Part shown: positions 35,014-43,550 of the stretch, piece by piece | How positions within the stretch are numbered: position 1 is the stretch's first letter | Layout of the letters: every line of letters starts with the position of its first letter | Assembly (NCBI RefSeq): GCF_002531825.1 | Contig: NZ_NWSX01000014.1 | Coordinates: 62,001-126,000 of the forward strand | Reading direction: 5' to 3' | Length of the DNA: 64,000 bases | Source of the DNA: Rhizobium sp. J15 | GTDB lineage: Bacteria > Pseudomonadota > Alphaproteobacteria > Rhizobiales > Rhizobiaceae | Made by a program: the position numbers and the translations under genes | Notes under the pieces: model-generated | The model's input: the letters and a program-made list of their open reading frames with translations, nothing else | Told to the model about the DNA's origin: nothing | Databases searched by the model: none

Positions 35014-36416
35014 ACATGAACATCGCATCCGATCTTTCGGTTTCGGGCCTGTCGATCCGCACTTCCGGGGGCAGCATCGTCTCGGACGTATCGCTTGCAT
35101 TGGGTCCCGGCCGGCCGTTGACGCTGCTCGGCGAAAGCGGCTCGGGAAAATCGCTCGTCGCCCAGGCGATCATGGGCAATCTCCCGTCGGAACTGGATGC
35201 CAGCGGCCGTGTGATCTTCAAAGGAGCGGATCTCCTCCAGGAAACGCCTGCCGCGCGCCGCCGGCGGTGGGGCCGAAGCATCGGCCTCCTGCCGCAGGAA
35301 CCATGGCTGGCGCTCGATCCGACCTTGCAGCTGTTGCCGCAGGTGGCGGAGGTCCATCGCTACGTGAAGGGAAGAACCGCGGCCGAAAGCGCGATGGCCG
35401 CGAAGGGAAACCTCTCTGAAGTTTCGCTGTCATCCGCGCAGGGTCTTTATCCCTTCCAGATTTCCGGCGGCATGGGGCAACGGGCGGCAATCGCCATGGC
35501 ACATGCCGCAGACACGGAGCTGCTGATCGCCGACGAGCCGACAAAAGGTCTCGATGCCGAGCTCAGGGATTCGGTGACGGCCCGCCTGAGGCAGGAAGTG
35601 GAGGCGGGTCGCCTGCTCCTGACCATTACCCACGACGTCGCCGTCGCCCGGGCGCTCGGCGGAACCGTCGGCGTCATGCTGGATGGCCGGCTCGTCGAAT
35701 ACGGCCCCGCCGAAGAGCTGTTCGATCGCCCAAAACATGCCTACACCCAAGCGCTGCTCGCGGCTGAACCTTCCCGGTGGCGGCGTCATGTCGTGGCGTC
35801 GTCGGGAGAGCGCATCATTGCCGGCCGCGGGCTGGAAAAGAGATATGGCGGCAAGGTCCTGTTTTCCGGCCTGGATGTCGAGATTGCCGCCGGGGAGATC
35901 GTCTCGATCTTCGGCCGGAGCGGTTGCGGCAAGACGACCGCAGGCAATATTCTGCTTGGTCTTGTCAAAGCTGATGCGGGAATGGTCGAACGAAAGCCGG
36001 GCCTTTCGCCGCTGCGTTTCCAGAAGCTCTACCAGGACCCGCCGGCCGCTTTCGCGCCCCATCAGGCCATCCGTAAGGGGTTGAAGGATCTGGTGCGCCT
36101 TCATGGCAAAGACTGGGCTGAGGCCGAAGAGCTGCGCCGACGTTTGCGGTTGTCCGAGGGCTTGCTCGACCGTCTGCCGAACCAGATTTCCGGTGGCGAA
36201 TTGCAGCGTTTTGCGTTGCTCCGCGCATTGCTGCTCGAGCCGGCCTTTCTCTTCGCCGACGAGGCGACCTCCCGGCTTGATCCCGTCAGCCAGATGGAGA
36301 TGATCATGCTCCTGCGAGAGGTCGTCGAGGAAACCGGGCTGGCCGTCCTTATGGTCACCCACGACCGGGATATTGCCCAGAAGATATCCACCCAGGTCGT
36401 AGAACTGAAAGGATAG
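35010..36416 (+). CDS. Fused ABC ATPase with two nucleotide-binding domains (DppD-DppF or NikD-NikE fusion)
   Basis: A 468-aa protein joining the two ATPases that are separate genes in most Dpp/Nik systems. First domain: GESGSGKSLVAQAIMG, ISGGMGQRAAIAMAHA and LLIADEPTKGLD. Second domain: GRSGCGKTTAGNILLG, ISGGELQRFALLRALL and FLFADEATSRLD. Both halves are shorter than free-standing OppD/OppF and lack their C-terminal cysteine-bearing extension, as in nickel-type NikD/NikE. It completes the importer of this operon. Confidence 0.9.
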   Translation: MNMNIASDLSVSGLSIRTSGGSIVSDVSLALGPGRPLTLLGESGSGKSLVAQAIMGNLPSELDASGRVIFKGADLLQETPAARRRRWGRSIGLLPQEPWLALDPTLQLLPQVAEVHRYVKGRTAAESAMAAKGNLSEVSLSSAQGLYPFQISGGMGQRAAIAMAHAADTELLIADEPTKGLDAELRDSVTARLRQEVEAGRLLLTITHDVAVARALGGTVGVMLDGRLVEYGPAEELFDRPKHAYTQALLAAEPSRWRRHVVASSGERIIAGRGLEKRYGGKVLFSGLDVEIAAGEIVSIFGRSGCGKTTAGNILLGLVKADAGMVERKPGLSPLRFQKLYQDPPAAFAPHQAIRKGLKDLVRLHGKDWAEAEELRRRLRLSEGLLDRLPNQISGGELQRFALLRALLLEPAFLFADEATSRLDPVSQMEMIMLLREVVEETGLAVLMVTHDRDIAQKISTQVVELKG

Positions 36417-36465
36417 CCCGAACCGAAGCGTTAGCAGGATGCCGCCGCTGTCCTGGGAGCGTTTC

Positions 36466-37470
36466 TCAATGGGAAGGGATTTCGCAAAGCGGCACGGGGC
36501 GCGGCGGCGGCGCTGGATGATCTTGCCGGTACTTGACGATGACCGGCTCCAGCTTTTCCTTCGGCCAGAACTGCGGAGAGCCGATCTCGCCGAGGCACGA
36601 AGCATTCCAGTAGGTTCCGGCCTCTTCCGGCGACTGGCCCGATGTCACCGCGCCCGCGACCGCGCTGATGTCGCGGGCCTCCGGATAGATGTAGAGGGTG
36701 GTCGGATCGTCCTTCACCATCGACAGCACTTGCGGAGCTTCCTCGGGCGACCAGCTGGTGCAGCCGTCGCTTCGGCCGCCCGCATAGGTGACCAGCTTTC
36801 CGAACGGGACGTAGCCCTCGCGATTGGCATAGGGGCTTTCCGGCTTTTTCTGCATGCATATGCCGGAGACGAGCGCCGCGGCATGTCCGCCGATGGCGCG
36901 CTGTCTGGCGTTCGCGGTCTCGCCGACGCCGTCGAACTGGAGGAATGAGCGGGTGAGAACTGTCTCCTGATCGGCAGAAGCGCCGTAATAGCCTTTGAAC
37001 GAGGTTTTGATCTCACTCGTCAGATAGGCGCCGCCGGCCGTCAGATTGGAATCCATCGCATTGCCGAAATTTCTGGCGCACTCCCGGCCATTGGAGAAGT
37101 TGACGACACCCTTCAGGTTGCGGCCGCCGCCATGCCCCGCCGAGATCACCCGGAATGATTTTTCCGCCTCGCAGATCATGTAGAAGCGGCCGCCCGCCGT
37201 TCCGTCGGTAAGATCGTTCGGCCGTGTGGCGTCCATCGCGAAATAGCAGGAGTTCCTGACCTTTCCCTCCGCGATCTCTTGCAGGTAAAGCGCCCGAGCC
37301 CGCTCCAGCACGACGGCAGCGATCTGGCCCTTCCCTTCGCCAACATATCCGGCCAGCCAGCTTGGGACCGGCGATGTCTTCCCCAAAGCCAATGCCGGGC
37401 TGGAAGCCAGGAGCGATGCAAGGACCAGGGCGAAGCCAAGGGGCCTGGAAAGGCTTGTTGTAAAGCGCAT
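36466..37470 (-). CDS. Secreted L,D-transpeptidase catalytic domain-like protein (YkuD_2 type)
   Basis: A 334-aa protein with a signal peptide (MRFTTSLSRPLGFALVLASL, cleaved near ALALG). The sequence around YAGGRSDGCTSWSPEEA provides a Ser-x-Gly-Cys active-site-like motif, and ISAGHGGGRN an upstream His, as in the murein L,D-transpeptidase catalytic domain family; this assignment is by recollection of the pattern. It would act in the periplasm on peptidoglycan. The ATG at 37470 has GGAG upstream. It is alone on its strand between two operons. Confidence 0.65.
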   Translation of the reverse strand: MRFTTSLSRPLGFALVLASLLASSPALALGKTSPVPSWLAGYVGEGKGQIAAVVLERARALYLQEIAEGKVRNSCYFAMDATRPNDLTDGTAGGRFYMICEAEKSFRVISAGHGGGRNLKGVVNFSNGRECARNFGNAMDSNLTAGGAYLTSEIKTSFKGYYGASADQETVLTRSFLQFDGVGETANARQRAIGGHAAALVSGICMQKKPESPYANREGYVPFGKLVTYAGGRSDGCTSWSPEEAPQVLSMVKDDPTTLYIYPEARDISAVAGAVTSGQSPEEAGTYWNASCLGEIGSPQFWPKEKLEPVIVKYRQDHPAPPPRPVPLCEIPSH

Positions 37471-37744
37471 GCGGCAGTCTCCTGCACATTGGGCAATCAT
37501 AACATGACGCCGCGAGCAATAGCGGATTCGCGCTTGGTTGGCACGAGCCCCGACGGTCCGCAATCCTGCTCCCGCAGTTCTTAATACTTACTTCGAACCA
37601 CCGGCGCTTTTGTCGATGTCGAATAGCGCGGCATAGCCGGCAGCCTGCCAAGTCCGGAAAATTCCAATGCCGTTTCAGTGACAGGTTCGAACCGTATTGT
37701 TCGTCGCGGCCAGAGCGACATCGCGCCTTTCCGCACAAATAGTG

Positions 37745-37758
37745 TGAAATATATTTCA
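37745..37758. promoter_or_regulatory. Perfect palindrome TGAAATATATTTCA, candidate SorC-type operator
   Basis: A 14-bp perfect palindrome in the 437-bp intergenic region upstream of the importer/catabolic operon, with a degenerate second copy starting 19 bp later (TGAATTATATTGA, 37764-37776). The region around it is strongly AT-rich against a GC-rich background. The SorC-type regulator at 41540 is the likely ligand. The rest of 37471-37907 shows no gene. Confidence 0.55.
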
Positions 37759-37907
37759 GTATGTGAATTATATTGACACGCATGCAGCTTTGCGATTAGC
37801 TGCTCATACCGGACTTCGAGGAGGAAATCCGGGCTTCAACGCGATCAGCGGCGTCGTTTCGGCGCCCTCGGGCTTTTTGGGAGGGGCTTCGGCCTCGAGG
37901 AGGACTT

Positions 37908-38936
37908 TTGCGCACTTTTCTCTCGACGACCGCAATGGCGGTCTTGGCAACAACCCTTTTTGCCGGCTCTGCGGCCGCTGCGACGGAGAACCCGTTCCGC
38001 TGCAAGCCCGGCGAAAAATACGTCATGAACGTCATGGTCTCGGGCGTCGAATACTGGTTCCCGGTTTACGAGATGTTCAAGCAGGCGGGACAGCAGCTCG
38101 GCTGTGAGACCGAATATACCGGCACGCCGGAATATGACGTCAACAAGCAGATCGCCACCTTCGACCAGGCGCTGGCGCAAAATCCGGCCGGCATTCTTGT
38201 TCATCCGATGAACTCCGATCCGTTCATCGAGCCGATCAACCGCGCCATCGGCCAGGGGACGGCGGTCGTCACCTTTGCGGCCGACTCGCCGCTGTCCAAG
38301 CGCGTCTCCTTCATCACCTCGGACAATACCCGCGAAGGCACCTATGCCGCCGACGCGATCGCCGAGAAGATGGGCGGCAAGGGCGAATATGCGGTTCTGG
38401 AAAATCCCGGTCAGGACAACCACGACAAGCGCATCGCCGCCTTCATTGCCCGCATGGACGAGAAGTGGCCTGATATGAAGCTCGTCGGCCGCGCCGCGTC
38501 CAACCAGGATCCGACCAAGGCCTATCAGGGGCTTTCCAGCCTCATCCAGGCCCATCCGAACCTCGGGGCGGTCTTCATGCCGGAAGCGAATTCGGCGATC
38601 GGCGCCGCGCAGGCCAACAAGGAAACCGGCGGCAAGGTTCTCGTCATGTGCGCCGACGTCAATGCCAACATCCTCGACATGATCAAGGCCGGCGAAGTCT
38701 TCGGCTCGATCAACCCGAACCAGGGCATGCAGGGTTATATGGGCTTCATGCTGCTGTGGCTCGCCAAGCATCCGGAACTGATCGACCCGATGAACGACGC
38801 CAAGCGCTCGGGCTTCAACCCGATGAGCATCCCGGTCGTCGACAACGGCCTCTCCATCGTGACCGCCGCAAATGCCGACGACTTCTACTGGGACAAGTAC
38901 CTGAAGCATCGCGGCACGAAGGGCATCGAGGAATAG
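37908..38936 (+). CDS. Sugar/polyol ABC transporter substrate-binding protein (CUT2 type)
   Basis: Periplasmic binding protein of 342 aa with a signal peptide (cleaved near SAAAATE). It starts at a TTG (37908) supported by a strong GAGGAGG site; no ATG fits better. The ribose-binding-protein-like pattern is visible: KQIATFDQALAQNPAGILVH and TAVVTFAADSPLSKRVSFIT. It is the first gene of a long operon (importer, regulator, dehydrogenases, aldolase, kinase). A hairpin follows its stop. Confidence 0.88.
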   Translation: MRTFLSTTAMAVLATTLFAGSAAAATENPFRCKPGEKYVMNVMVSGVEYWFPVYEMFKQAGQQLGCETEYTGTPEYDVNKQIATFDQALAQNPAGILVHPMNSDPFIEPINRAIGQGTAVVTFAADSPLSKRVSFITSDNTREGTYAADAIAEKMGGKGEYAVLENPGQDNHDKRIAAFIARMDEKWPDMKLVGRAASNQDPTKAYQGLSSLIQAHPNLGAVFMPEANSAIGAAQANKETGGKVLVMCADVNANILDMIKAGEVFGSINPNQGMQGYMGFMLLWLAKHPELIDPMNDAKRSGFNPMSIPVVDNGLSIVTAANADDFYWDKYLKHRGTKGIEE

Positions 38937-38949
38937 GACCCCGACAGGG

Positions 38950-38975
38950 CCATCCGCACTTTTCGGTGCGGATGG
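38950..38975 (+). terminator. Hairpin between binding-protein and ATPase genes
   Basis: Perfect 10-bp stem CCATCCGCAC/GTGCGGATGG (38950-38959, 38966-38975) with a 6-base loop, 13 bases after the binding-protein stop. No T-run follows; a message-stabilising or attenuating role is likelier than full termination. Confidence 0.62.
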
Positions 38976-38996
38976 TTCGGACGGAGAGGGAGGAAG

Positions 38997-40526
38997 ATGA
39001 TGGCGGAGCCGGTGCTCACCATTCATGGCGTAACCAAGCATTTCGGGGCGGTGAAGGCGTTGACGGATGTCGACTTCACCCTCGAGCGCGGTGAAGTCCA
39101 TGCGCTTTGCGGCGAGAACGGCGCCGGCAAGTCGACACTGATGAACATCATCGCCGGCGTGCTGCAGCCGACCGAAGGCGAAATCCGCGTCGACGGCAAG
39201 GCTGTACGCATTTCCTCTCCCGCGGCCGCCCAGTCTCTCGGCATCGGCCTGGTGCACCAGGAAATCGCGCTCTGCCCGGATGCCACGGTTGCCGAAAACA
39301 TGTTCATGGCGGCGACCAACCGCCGCCGGGCGCCGCTCATGAACTACCGCGGGCTGGAGCGCGACGCCCAGGCCGTGATGAACCGGCTTGCCGCGATCGA
39401 TGTCCGCCGCAAGGTTGCCGACCTGCCGATCTCAAGCCAGCAGCTGGTCGAGATCGCCAAGGCGCTGACGCTCGACTGCCGCGTGCTGATCCTCGACGAA
39501 CCGACGGCTGCCTTGACCGAGACCGAGGCGCAACAGCTCTTCTCGATCATCCGCGACCTCAAGGCGAACGGCATTTCGATCATCTATATCAGTCACCGCA
39601 TGGCCGAAATCTTCAGCCTCTGCGACCGGGTCACCGTGTTCCGCGACGGCCGCTACGTCTGCACCGACCGCATCGCCGACGTGACGCCGGATGACGTGGT
39701 GCGCCGCATGGTCGGCCGCGAGATCACGCAGCTCTATCCCGACAAGCTCGGGGCGGGCGAAGCGTCCGGTGAGACCATTCTCGAGGTAGACGGCATTGGC
39801 GACGGCGTGCGTTTTCACGACGTCAGCTTCGGCCTGCGCAAGGGCGAGATCCTCGGCATCGGCGGCCTCATCGGCTCCGGCCGCACGGAAATCGCCGAGG
39901 GCATCTGCGGGCTGCGGCCGCGCACTGCGGGCACGGTGCGCCTGCACGGCACGGCGCAACCGATCCGCGCCTATTCGGATGCGGTGAAAGCGGGCATCGT
40001 CTACCTGTCCGAGGACCGCAAGGGGTCGGGCGTCTTTTTGGAAATGTCCATCGCCCAGAACATATCGGTGCTGGATCTGAAGGCGCTCACCAATTCGGTC
40101 GGCCTGTTGAACGGCCGCGCGGAGGCCGCGCTGGCCGATGATTTCGCTCGAAGGCTTGCCGTGCGCATGAGCGGCATCGAGGCGCCGGTGAAATCGCTTT
40201 CGGGCGGCAACCAGCAGAAGGTGGCGATCGCCAAGCAGCTCGCGGTGAAGCCGAAAGTCGTTCTGATGGACGAGCCCACGCGCGGCATCGATGTCGGCGC
40301 GAAGGCGGAAATTCACCGCCTGCTGCGCGAGCTGGCAAGCGCGGGCATCGGCATCATCGTCATCTCGTCGGAAATGCCGGAGCTTCTCGGTCTCTCCGAC
40401 CGTCTCCTGGTCGTCCGCGAGGGGCGCATCGCAGGCGAACTCGGAGCGGACGAGATGTCGGAAGAGGCCGTGATCCGCCTTGCCTCCGGCATGGGCAGCG
40501 CAAGGGCGGCAGATCATGCCGCGTGA
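38997..40526 (+). CDS. Sugar ABC transporter ATP-binding protein (RbsA/MglA family, two NBDs)
   Basis: Double ATPase of 509 aa. First domain Walker [19 protein letters not shown] and Walker [17 protein letters not shown]; second domain [31 protein letters not shown] and [18 protein letters not shown] at 38997 or 39000, with GGGAGGAAG upstream. It powers the importer together with the single permease that follows. Confidence 0.92.
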   Translation: MMAEPVLTIHGVTKHFGAVKALTDVDFTLERGEVHALCGENGAGKSTLMNIIAGVLQPTEGEIRVDGKAVRISSPAAAQSLGIGLVHQEIALCPDATVAENMFMAATNRRRAPLMNYRGLERDAQAVMNRLAAIDVRRKVADLPISSQQLVEIAKALTLDCRVLILDEPTAALTETEAQQLFSIIRDLKANGISIIYISHRMAEIFSLCDRVTVFRDGRYVCTDRIADVTPDDVVRRMVGREITQLYPDKLGAGEASGETILEVDGIGDGVRFHDVSFGLRKGEILGIGGLIGSGRTEIAEGICGLRPRTAGTVRLHGTAQPIRAYSDAVKAGIVYLSEDRKGSGVFLEMSIAQNISVLDLKALTNSVGLLNGRAEAALADDFARRLAVRMSGIEAPVKSLSGGNQQKVAIAKQLAVKPKVVLMDEPTRGIDVGAKAEIHRLLRELASAGIGIIVISSEMPELLGLSDRLLVVREGRIAGELGADEMSEEAVIRLASGMGSARAADHAA

Positions 40527-40548
40527 AGAGAACATGGGAGAGAGGGAA

Positions 40549-41538
40549 ATGGCAATCGACACGATGGCGGCAGGCATGCCCAGGACATCGTCCTTCAAAC
40601 GCATCGGTACGATGCGCGAGGCGGGGTTGATCGCGATCATCCTGGCGCTCGGCATCATCATGAGCTTCGCCTCGCCGCACTTCCTGACGCTCGGCAATTT
40701 CCGCGCCATGCTGATGAGCTTTTCCGTGGAGGGCATTGTCGTCGTCGGCATGACGATCCTGCTAATCGTCGGCGGCATCGATCTTGCGGTCGGCTCCGTC
40801 GTCTGCTTCGCGATGGTGCTTTCGGGCTCGCTCTTTCTCGCCGGGCTCGATCCGTGGACGGCCTCGCTTGCCGGCATTCTTGCCAGCAGCGCCATCGGCG
40901 CCATCATGGGCTTCTTCGTCACCGTCGTCGGCCTCAATCACTTCATCACGTCGCTGGCGGGCATGGTGATTGTGCGCGGCCTTTGCCTCATCATCACCAA
41001 GGGCACGCCGCTCTCGCTCTTCACGCTGCCTCCCGGCTTCAAGGCGGTGGGACAGGGCACGTTTTACGGCGTTCCCTATGTCATTCTGATCTTCGTCGCC
41101 GTCGTCATCCTGTTCGATTTCCTGCTGCGCCGGGCGACCGCCTTCCGCAAGGTTTTCTATACCGGCAGCAACGAGAAGGCGGCGCTTTATTCCGGCATCA
41201 AGACCAACCAGGTGAAGTTTTGGGTGACGGTGCTCTGCTCGACGCTCGCCGGTGTCGCCGGTGTCATCTACATGTCCCGCTTCGGGGCCGCGACGCCCAC
41301 TTTCGGTGTCGGCATGGAGCTGAACATCATCGCAGCCGCAGTGATCGGCGGAGCGTCGCTGAACGGCGGCTCGGGAACCATCCTCGGGGCCATCCTCGGC
41401 ATCGCGCTTCTTTCCCTCGTCACCTCGTCGCTGATCCTGCTAAACGTTTCCGTCTATTGGCAGGACATGATCAAAGGATGCATCCTGCTTGCCGCCGTAT
41501 CCATCGACCATTTCCTGCACAAGCGGAAGGCCGCCTGA
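40549..41538 (+). CDS. Sugar ABC transporter permease (RbsC family)
   Basis: Inner-membrane permease of about 329 aa, with the family's VGGIDLAVGSVVCFAMVLSG and the late AAAVIGGASLNGGSGTILGA. Three in-frame ATGs (40516, 40534, 40549) are possible; 40549 has GGGAG at a good distance and is preferred, while 40516 would overlap the ATPase gene. Only one permease gene is present, so the channel is probably a homodimer. Confidence 0.88.
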   Translation: MAIDTMAAGMPRTSSFKRIGTMREAGLIAIILALGIIMSFASPHFLTLGNFRAMLMSFSVEGIVVVGMTILLIVGGIDLAVGSVVCFAMVLSGSLFLAGLDPWTASLAGILASSAIGAIMGFFVTVVGLNHFITSLAGMVIVRGLCLIITKGTPLSLFTLPPGFKAVGQGTFYGVPYVILIFVAVVILFDFLLRRATAFRKVFYTGSNEKAALYSGIKTNQVKFWVTVLCSTLAGVAGVIYMSRFGAATPTFGVGMELNIIAAAVIGGASLNGGSGTILGAILGIALLSLVTSSLILLNVSVYWQDMIKGCILLAAVSIDHFLHKRKAA

Positions 41539-41539
41539 C

Positions 41540-42547
41540 ATGCCGATCGCCAAACTGAAACCCAGGACGACAGCTCCGCGCGAAGAAATCGTCATCGCCC
41601 GCCAGATGCACCAGGCGCTCGTCCTGCATTTTCTGGAGGGCCTGACGCAGGCGCAGATCGCCGATCAGCTCGGGATCTCGCACGCCACGGTCAACCGTCT
41701 CATCAAGCGGGGCCGTCAGCTCGGCCTGGTCGAGATCAAGATCAAATCGCCGATCGAACCTCTTGTCGATATGGAGGAACGGCTTCTGGCGCTCGGTGGC
41801 ATCAGCCGCGCGGTCGTGGTCCCCACGGTCTCCGACAATCCGCAGACGGCGCTGCAGGCGGTCGGCGAGGCGGCGGCCCGCCTGCTGCTCGAAGAAATCG
41901 CCGATGGCGATACGATCTGCATCACCGGCGGTAAGGGCGTCAGCGCCGTCGTCGCCGGCCTGCAGGCGCCGCGCCGCTTCGATGTCGAGGTCATCCCGGC
42001 AACGGGATGCGTGCAGGGCAAGCACTATACCGACGTCAACCATGTCTCGACGCTGATGGCCGACAGGCTCGGCGGGCGCTCCTATCAGATCCATGCGCCG
42101 CTCTTTGCCGATGATGCCGAGCAGCGGTCGATGCTGATCAACATGCGCTCCGTCGCCGACGTCTTCCGGCGGGCGCGCGAGGCCAAGGTGGCGGTGGTCG
42201 GCATCGGCTCGATCCTGACCGATGATTCGAGCTATTACGACCTCCACCCTTCCTCCAGCACCGATCGCGCGGCAATCGAGCGTTCGGGCGCCAGTTGCGA
42301 ACTGCTCGCCCACCTGCTCGACGATCACGGCCGCGTCTGCGACTACAGCCTCAACCGGTCGCTGGTTTCGCTGACGCTAGCGGAATTCGCCTCGATCCCG
42401 ACGAAGATCGGCGTCGCCAGCGGCCCGAACAAGGCCGGACCGATCCTTAGCATCCTGCGCGGCAACCACCTCGATACGCTCGTCACCGACGAGGCGACGG
42501 GCGCGCGCATTCTTGAACTTGCATCCGAGGAAGGATTTTCCGCATGA
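41540..42547 (+). CDS. SorC/EryD-type sugar-binding transcriptional regulator
   Basis: A 335-aa regulator with an N-terminal HTH (LTQAQIADQLGISHATVNRL) and a C-terminal sugar-phosphate-sensing domain (DGDTICITGGKGVSAVVAGL, VVGIGSILTDDSSYYD). The SorC family includes EryD (erythritol) and LsrR (AI-2), both from clusters with an FGGY kinase, as here. It starts just after the permease stop and overlaps the aldo/keto reductase by 4 bases. It probably represses the operon from the palindrome at 37745 and is released by a phosphorylated intermediate (inference). Confidence 0.88.
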   Translation: MPIAKLKPRTTAPREEIVIARQMHQALVLHFLEGLTQAQIADQLGISHATVNRLIKRGRQLGLVEIKIKSPIEPLVDMEERLLALGGISRAVVVPTVSDNPQTALQAVGEAAARLLLEEIADGDTICITGGKGVSAVVAGLQAPRRFDVEVIPATGCVQGKHYTDVNHVSTLMADRLGGRSYQIHAPLFADDAEQRSMLINMRSVADVFRRAREAKVAVVGIGSILTDDSSYYDLHPSSSTDRAAIERSGASCELLAHLLDDHGRVCDYSLNRSLVSLTLAEFASIPTKIGVASGPNKAGPILSILRGNHLDTLVTDEATGARILELASEEGFSA

Positions 42548-43539
42548 GCGGCGAACAGTTGACCCGTGAAATGGGCCGCTCCGGCGTCAAGGCCTCGGCC
42601 GTCGGCCTCGGCACCTGGGCGATCGGCGGCTGGATGTGGGGCGGCACGGATGAGGCGGAATCCATTGCCGCCATCCAGGCCTCGCTCGATGCCGGCGTCA
42701 CGCTCATCGACACGGCGCCGGCCTACGGCCTGGGCCGATCCGAAGAGATCGTCGGCAAGGCGCTTGCCGGACGCCGCGACAAGGCGGTGATCGCCACGAA
42801 ATGCGGGCTGGTCTGGCATACGCAGAAGGGCAACCATTTCTTCGACCAGGACGGCAAGCCGGTGCACCGCCATCTCGGGCGGGACTCGATCGTTCACGAG
42901 GTGGAGGAAAGCCTGCGCCGCCTCGGCACCGATCATATCGACCTCTACATCACCCATTGGCAGGACCCGACGACGCCGATCGAGGAGACCGTCGCGGCGC
43001 TGGAAGAGCTGAAACAGGCCGGGAAGATCCGCGCGATCGGCGCCAGCAACGTCAACCGGTCGGAACTCGAGCAATATATCGAGACCGGTTCGCTCGATGC
43101 GATCCAGGAGCGGTTCAGCATGATCGATCGCCAGATCGAGGCGGAACTGCTGCCGCTCACCATCGCCAACGGCGTGTCGACGCTCAGCTATTCCTCACTG
43201 GCGCTTGGCCTGCTTTCCGGCGCCATCGGGCCGGAGCGCGTGTTTTCCGGCGACGACCAGCGCAAGGACAATCCGCGCTTTTCCGTCGCCAACCGCCGCA
43301 AGGCCAGAGATTTTGCCGAGGCGATCCGGCCCGTGGCGGAGCGCCACAGCGCCAGCATCGCGCAGACGGTGATCGCCTGGACACTGGCGCAGCCGGGCGT
43401 AACCTTCGCGCTTTGCGGCGCGAGAAACCCGGCGCAGGCGCTCGACAATGCGCGGGCCGGAACGCTTCGCCTTTCAACCGCCGATCTCGCGGCCATCGAC
43501 ACCGCCATATCGGCGCAGCTCGCCACCATGGACGGATAA
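42544..43539 (+). CDS. Aldo/keto reductase
   Basis: NADPH-dependent reductase of 331 aa with the TIM-barrel AKR pattern: VTLIDTAPAYGLGRSEEIVG (catalytic Asp and Tyr), IATKCGLVWH (Lys), DLYITHWQDPTTPIEETVAA (His) and AIGASNVNRSELEQ. In this operon it could interconvert a polyol and aldose, or reduce the aldehyde released by the aldolase. Four-base overlap with the SorC gene. Confidence 0.9.
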   Translation: MSGEQLTREMGRSGVKASAVGLGTWAIGGWMWGGTDEAESIAAIQASLDAGVTLIDTAPAYGLGRSEEIVGKALAGRRDKAVIATKCGLVWHTQKGNHFFDQDGKPVHRHLGRDSIVHEVEESLRRLGTDHIDLYITHWQDPTTPIEETVAALEELKQAGKIRAIGASNVNRSELEQYIETGSLDAIQERFSMIDRQIEAELLPLTIANGVSTLSYSSLALGLLSGAIGPERVFSGDDQRKDNPRFSVANRRKARDFAEAIRPVAERHSASIAQTVIAWTLAQPGVTFALCGARNPAQALDNARAGTLRLSTADLAAIDTAISAQLATMDG

Positions 43540-43550
43540 CGGACGCCATC

